A DNA stretch of 64,000 nucleotides, taken from NCBI RefSeq assembly GCF_000474275.2, contig NZ_ATAE01000020.1, forward strand, positions 62,001-126,000. The letters run 5' to 3'. Every line of letters starts with the position of its first letter. Position 1 is the stretch's first letter. This document shows positions 61,952-64,000 of the stretch, one piece after another. Both the position numbers and the translations under genes were made by a program. This DNA comes from Alkalihalophilus marmarensis DSM 21297. GTDB taxonomy: Bacteria > Bacillota > Bacilli > Bacillales > Bacillaceae_D. The notes under the pieces are model-generated. The model searched no databases. It was not told where the DNA came from and was given only the letters and a program-made list of their open reading frames with translations.

Positions 61952-63103
61952 TTAAAAGAAATCATAAAAGTAAGGTGTTGTTTGTGGGATGAGTAGCTCT
62001 AGCTGATTTAGCTGTTCGTCTGTTGCATCAAGCAGACCGCATGCTTTTAACTCAGCGGGGCTCTTGTATCCAAAGCAAAGCGCTGCCAGCGATTGAACCG
62101 TTAACGTGACACCCTCTTTATTCGGCTTTTGTGATTTAACGCCTTTTTTATTGAATAGAAATGATTGATAATTCCACTCGGCAAATGAATCTGTCACATG
62201 GATAGTGAGCGGCTCTGCTAAATTAGTGTGATCCCACTCATAGTTTTTGGTGAATGCTTCTACATCAACAATTCTCACCATAAAGTAAGGCTTCACTTCA
62301 GCTTTTACTCTTGGTTCGTCTATAGCAAAAAAGAGCGGTTCCTTCTCATGAGTAGTGAGGCTCACTTCCTCTACCATCGAATCATGCTGGCATATAAAAT
62401 TCCATAACCCCGTTCTTGCTTCCGCATCAAGAGCGATAAATTCTTCAACGTCCATCTTTGAGTCCTTCACTGTATAAAGAAGATAACCTTTTGGGCTTTT
62501 TGCTTTATCGAAATACATAGCGATATTCATATCCTTTACAACCGTTTTCCACCAGTACGCCTCTCGGATCAGCATGCCTGAGAATTGGCTCGCATAGGTA
62601 TTGTACACTTGTGTTAGGTCGGGATGCTCTTCCTCTGTAGTGAATCGTTTGATGCTCCCAGCAGTATTGCCGATCCTTTTGAGATCACTCTTTTTGAGGG
62701 TGGTCATTAGACGGTTTGTGAAAAGTTCCCACCCGTAAGACCGGTAAAACGGGACCGAAAACGGATGAAGCATCGAGATCGTCATGCCTTTTTCTCTCAT
62801 TTCTTTTAGCGAATGAAGTAACAGCGCCTTCACATGACCGCTTCTACGATATTCAGGATAAGTCGCAACCCCAGCTACCCCTCCCATCTTCCACTTGTTA
62901 CCTTGCAAATAGATATGATGCGGAAGAAGATGAAGCTTTGATGCCAGTTTTTCGTCCTCATTGATTCCATATACAATATGATGATGGTTCATCCTTTGCT
63001 TTAGTTCCTCTATTCTTTCCTTTGATACTTTGTATTGAAATGCATATTCTGATAAATTAATAGCTTCTATATATTGCTCACTTTGTAAAATCTTAATGTT
63101 CAT
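61952..63103 (-). CDS. Eis-type acetyltransferase (GNAT plus SCP2-like)
   Basis: 383 residues from ATG 63101-63103, with GGAGG 7 nt upstream; the longer frame lacks a ribosome binding site. N-terminal GNAT (VAGVATYPEYRRSGHVKALLLHSLKEMREKG), second GNAT-like half (GMLIREAYWWKTVV) and a C-terminal SCP2-like domain (VKGVKSQKPNKEGVTLTVQSLAALCFGYKSPAEL, VRIVDVEAFTKNY). This is the Eis/YfiT-like arrangement, N-acetylating amines or aminoglycosides in relatives. Substrate unknown. Confidence 0.9.
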   Translation of the reverse strand: MNIKILQSEQYIEAINLSEYAFQYKVSKERIEELKQRMNHHHIVYGINEDEKLASKLHLLPHHIYLQGNKWKMGGVAGVATYPEYRRSGHVKALLLHSLKEMREKGMTISMLHPFSVPFYRSYGWELFTNRLMTTLKKSDLKRIGNTAGSIKRFTTEEEHPDLTQVYNTYASQFSGMLIREAYWWKTVVKDMNIAMYFDKAKSPKGYLLYTVKDSKMDVEEFIALDAEARTGLWNFICQHDSMVEEVSLTTHEKEPLFFAIDEPRVKAEVKPYFMVRIVDVEAFTKNYEWDHTNLAEPLTIHVTDSFAEWNYQSFLFNKKGVKSQKPNKEGVTLTVQSLAALCFGYKSPAELKACGLLDATDEQLNQLELLIPQTTPYFYDFF

Positions 63104-63239
63104 TCTAAATCCTCCGCTGGTTAAATTATGCCGTACCCTTACTAATTCTAGATACAGCCTCACAACTCCTCTTAGCTTTACCAAGTCCTGCCCTTGCAAG
63201 AATAGACAACATTCCGTTATAGTAAACTAGCACAGAAAG

Positions 63240-63270
63240 TAAAGTAGCATAATACTAAAGTAGCATAATA
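63240..63270. repeat. Short direct repeat before the Cof-type gene
   Basis: TAAAGTAGCATAATA at 63240-63254 and 63256-63270, 1 bp apart (period 16), followed by GTAAAGG. Lies 25-55 bp before the next start. Confidence 0.8.
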
Positions 63271-63295
63271 GTAAAGGACGAAAGGATTTTTCATC

Positions 63296-64000
63296 ATGAC
63301 TGATATAAATAAAGAGTATAAAATGATTGTCCTAGATTTAGATGATACGTTGCTTAGAGACGACCACACGATCTCCAGCCGTACGAAAGAAGCATTAATG
63401 GAGGCACAGAAAAACGGGGTAAAAGTCGTACTTGCTTCAGGCAGACCAACATACGGGATGGTTCCTATTGCTAACGAATTAAAACTTGCTGATTACGGAA
63501 GCTTTATTCTATCGTTTAACGGAGCTAAAATCATTAACTCCAAAACGAATGAAGAAATGTATAGCAGCACATTATCTCCCGAACAGCTCCATGAGTTGTA
63601 TCATGTCAGCCAGCGTGAAAATGTCGGGATCCACACATATATGGAAAATGACATTGTTACGGAGGCTAATAACGAATATACGATGATTGAAGGCGAAATT
63701 ACAGGAATGCCAGTAATTGAAGTCGAGCGTTTTGTTGATGCCGTTGATGAACCTTGTGTAAAAGCATTAATGGTCGGTCATCCCGATCGTTTAGTAGAGG
63801 TAGAAAAGAAGCTTCAAGAAGAGTTTCGCGGCCAGCTTAGTGTGATGCGCTCAAAGCCTTATTTTCTTGAATTTACAGAAGATGGTGTGACAAAAGGAGC
63901 GAGCTTACACAGCTTGATCACAAAGCTTGGAATTAAGAAAGAAGAGGTTATCGCAATGGGCGACAGCTACAATGATCAGACGATGATTGAGTTTGCAGGA
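63296..64000 (+). CDS. Cof-type HAD phosphatase (5' part, cut by window)
   Basis: At least 235 codons with no stop before position 64000. Starts ATG 63296 (AAAGGA upstream): MTDINKEYKMIVLDLDDTLL, with the HAD motif I Asp pair in LDLDDTLL, motif II in VVLASGRP, a long IIB cap (SFILSFNGAKIIN) and the motif III/IV region GIKKEEVIAMGDSYND near the end. Belongs to the Cof/YidA group of sugar-phosphate or cofactor phosphatases. The missing end should be about 35 residues. Confidence 0.93.
   Translation, partial: MTDINKEYKMIVLDLDDTLLRDDHTISSRTKEALMEAQKNGVKVVLASGRPTYGMVPIANELKLADYGSFILSFNGAKIINSKTNEEMYSSTLSPEQLHELYHVSQRENVGIHTYMENDIVTEANNEYTMIEGEITGMPVIEVERFVDAVDEPCVKALMVGHPDRLVEVEKKLQEEFRGQLSVMRSKPYFLEFTEDGVTKGASLHSLITKLGIKKEEVIAMGDSYNDQTMIEFAG

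Noticed and set aside
1-64000. CRISPR arrays, tRNA or rRNA genes, insertion sequences, prophage
   Set aside because: No regularly spaced repeats with unique spacers, no tRNA or rRNA-like sequence, and no transposase, integrase or phage gene were seen. The composite repeats carry no coding capacity.

Overview
The window is chromosomal DNA from a low-to-mid GC, spore-forming Bacillaceae. The evidence is Bacillus-type gene content (nagPABR, paiB-like, HemAT, Ku/LigD, a YaaH/SleL-type spore hydrolase, dbpA, cydDC), AGGAGG ribosome binding sites with many TTG/GTG starts, and compact U-tailed terminators. The dispersed GC-rich intergenic repeats resemble those I associate with alkaliphilic or halotolerant relatives, but genus is a guess. 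I see no rRNA, tRNA, CRISPR array, transposase or prophage.

Layout. 1-2113: small membrane and zinc-ribbon proteins (two tandem DUF4181-like, a DUF3953-like). 2114-2855: gene-free repeats. 2856-4040: a PaiB-like regulator with an acetyltransferase. 4254-9238: N-acetylglucosamine use, with nagA-nagB-nagR-SIS on minus and the nagP PTS permease on plus, sharing a control region with two NagR-like sites. 9300-13600: acetyltransferase, UbiD-type decarboxylase, SDR and a small membrane protein. 13660-22073: a six-gene catabolic operon plus its sigma-54 activator. 22201-25722: a small protein, purT and a second PanF/YhdT transporter. 25845-31206: VanW protein, DUF2798, a secreted protein, a LysM-GH18 hydrolase, a Met-rich repeat protein and YjbQ. 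31460-34238: divergent Ku and LigD (non-homologous end joining). 34589-41987: DUF523, cydDC, dbpA and an unknown transporter. 42268-44807: a secreted LVIVD protein and cobT. 44869-49960: a two-component system with a His-tailed membrane protein and two lipoproteins, possibly metal linked. 50067-51377: the oxygen sensor HemAT. 52160-56357: a beta-oxidation operon. 56556-64000: a lipoprotein, a LysM-CAP protein, a glycosyltransferase, acetyltransferases including an Eis-type, small proteins and a truncated Cof-type phosphatase.

The most interesting system is the operon at 13660-20124: Na+/pantothenate-type symporter (YhdT-PanF), M20 amidohydrolase, SDR, aldehyde dehydrogenase and a tartrate/D-malate-type oxidative decarboxylase. 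These match, step for step, the biochemical route known for bacterial pantothenate degradation: pantothenate to pantoate plus beta-alanine, then aldopantoate, then 3,3-dimethylmalate, then 2-oxoisovalerate. The operon has a near-perfect -24/-12 promoter, a palindromic upstream activator site and an adjacent sigma-54 activator gene. The substrate assignment is inference.

Other points of note: a composite ~392-bp intergenic repeat in three copies plus two partial copies; a second repeat family in three copies; a likely ATT start codon; a FadR-like box built into a terminator hairpin; a Rex-like box at cydD; and a short transcription unit with two 11-codon ORFs.
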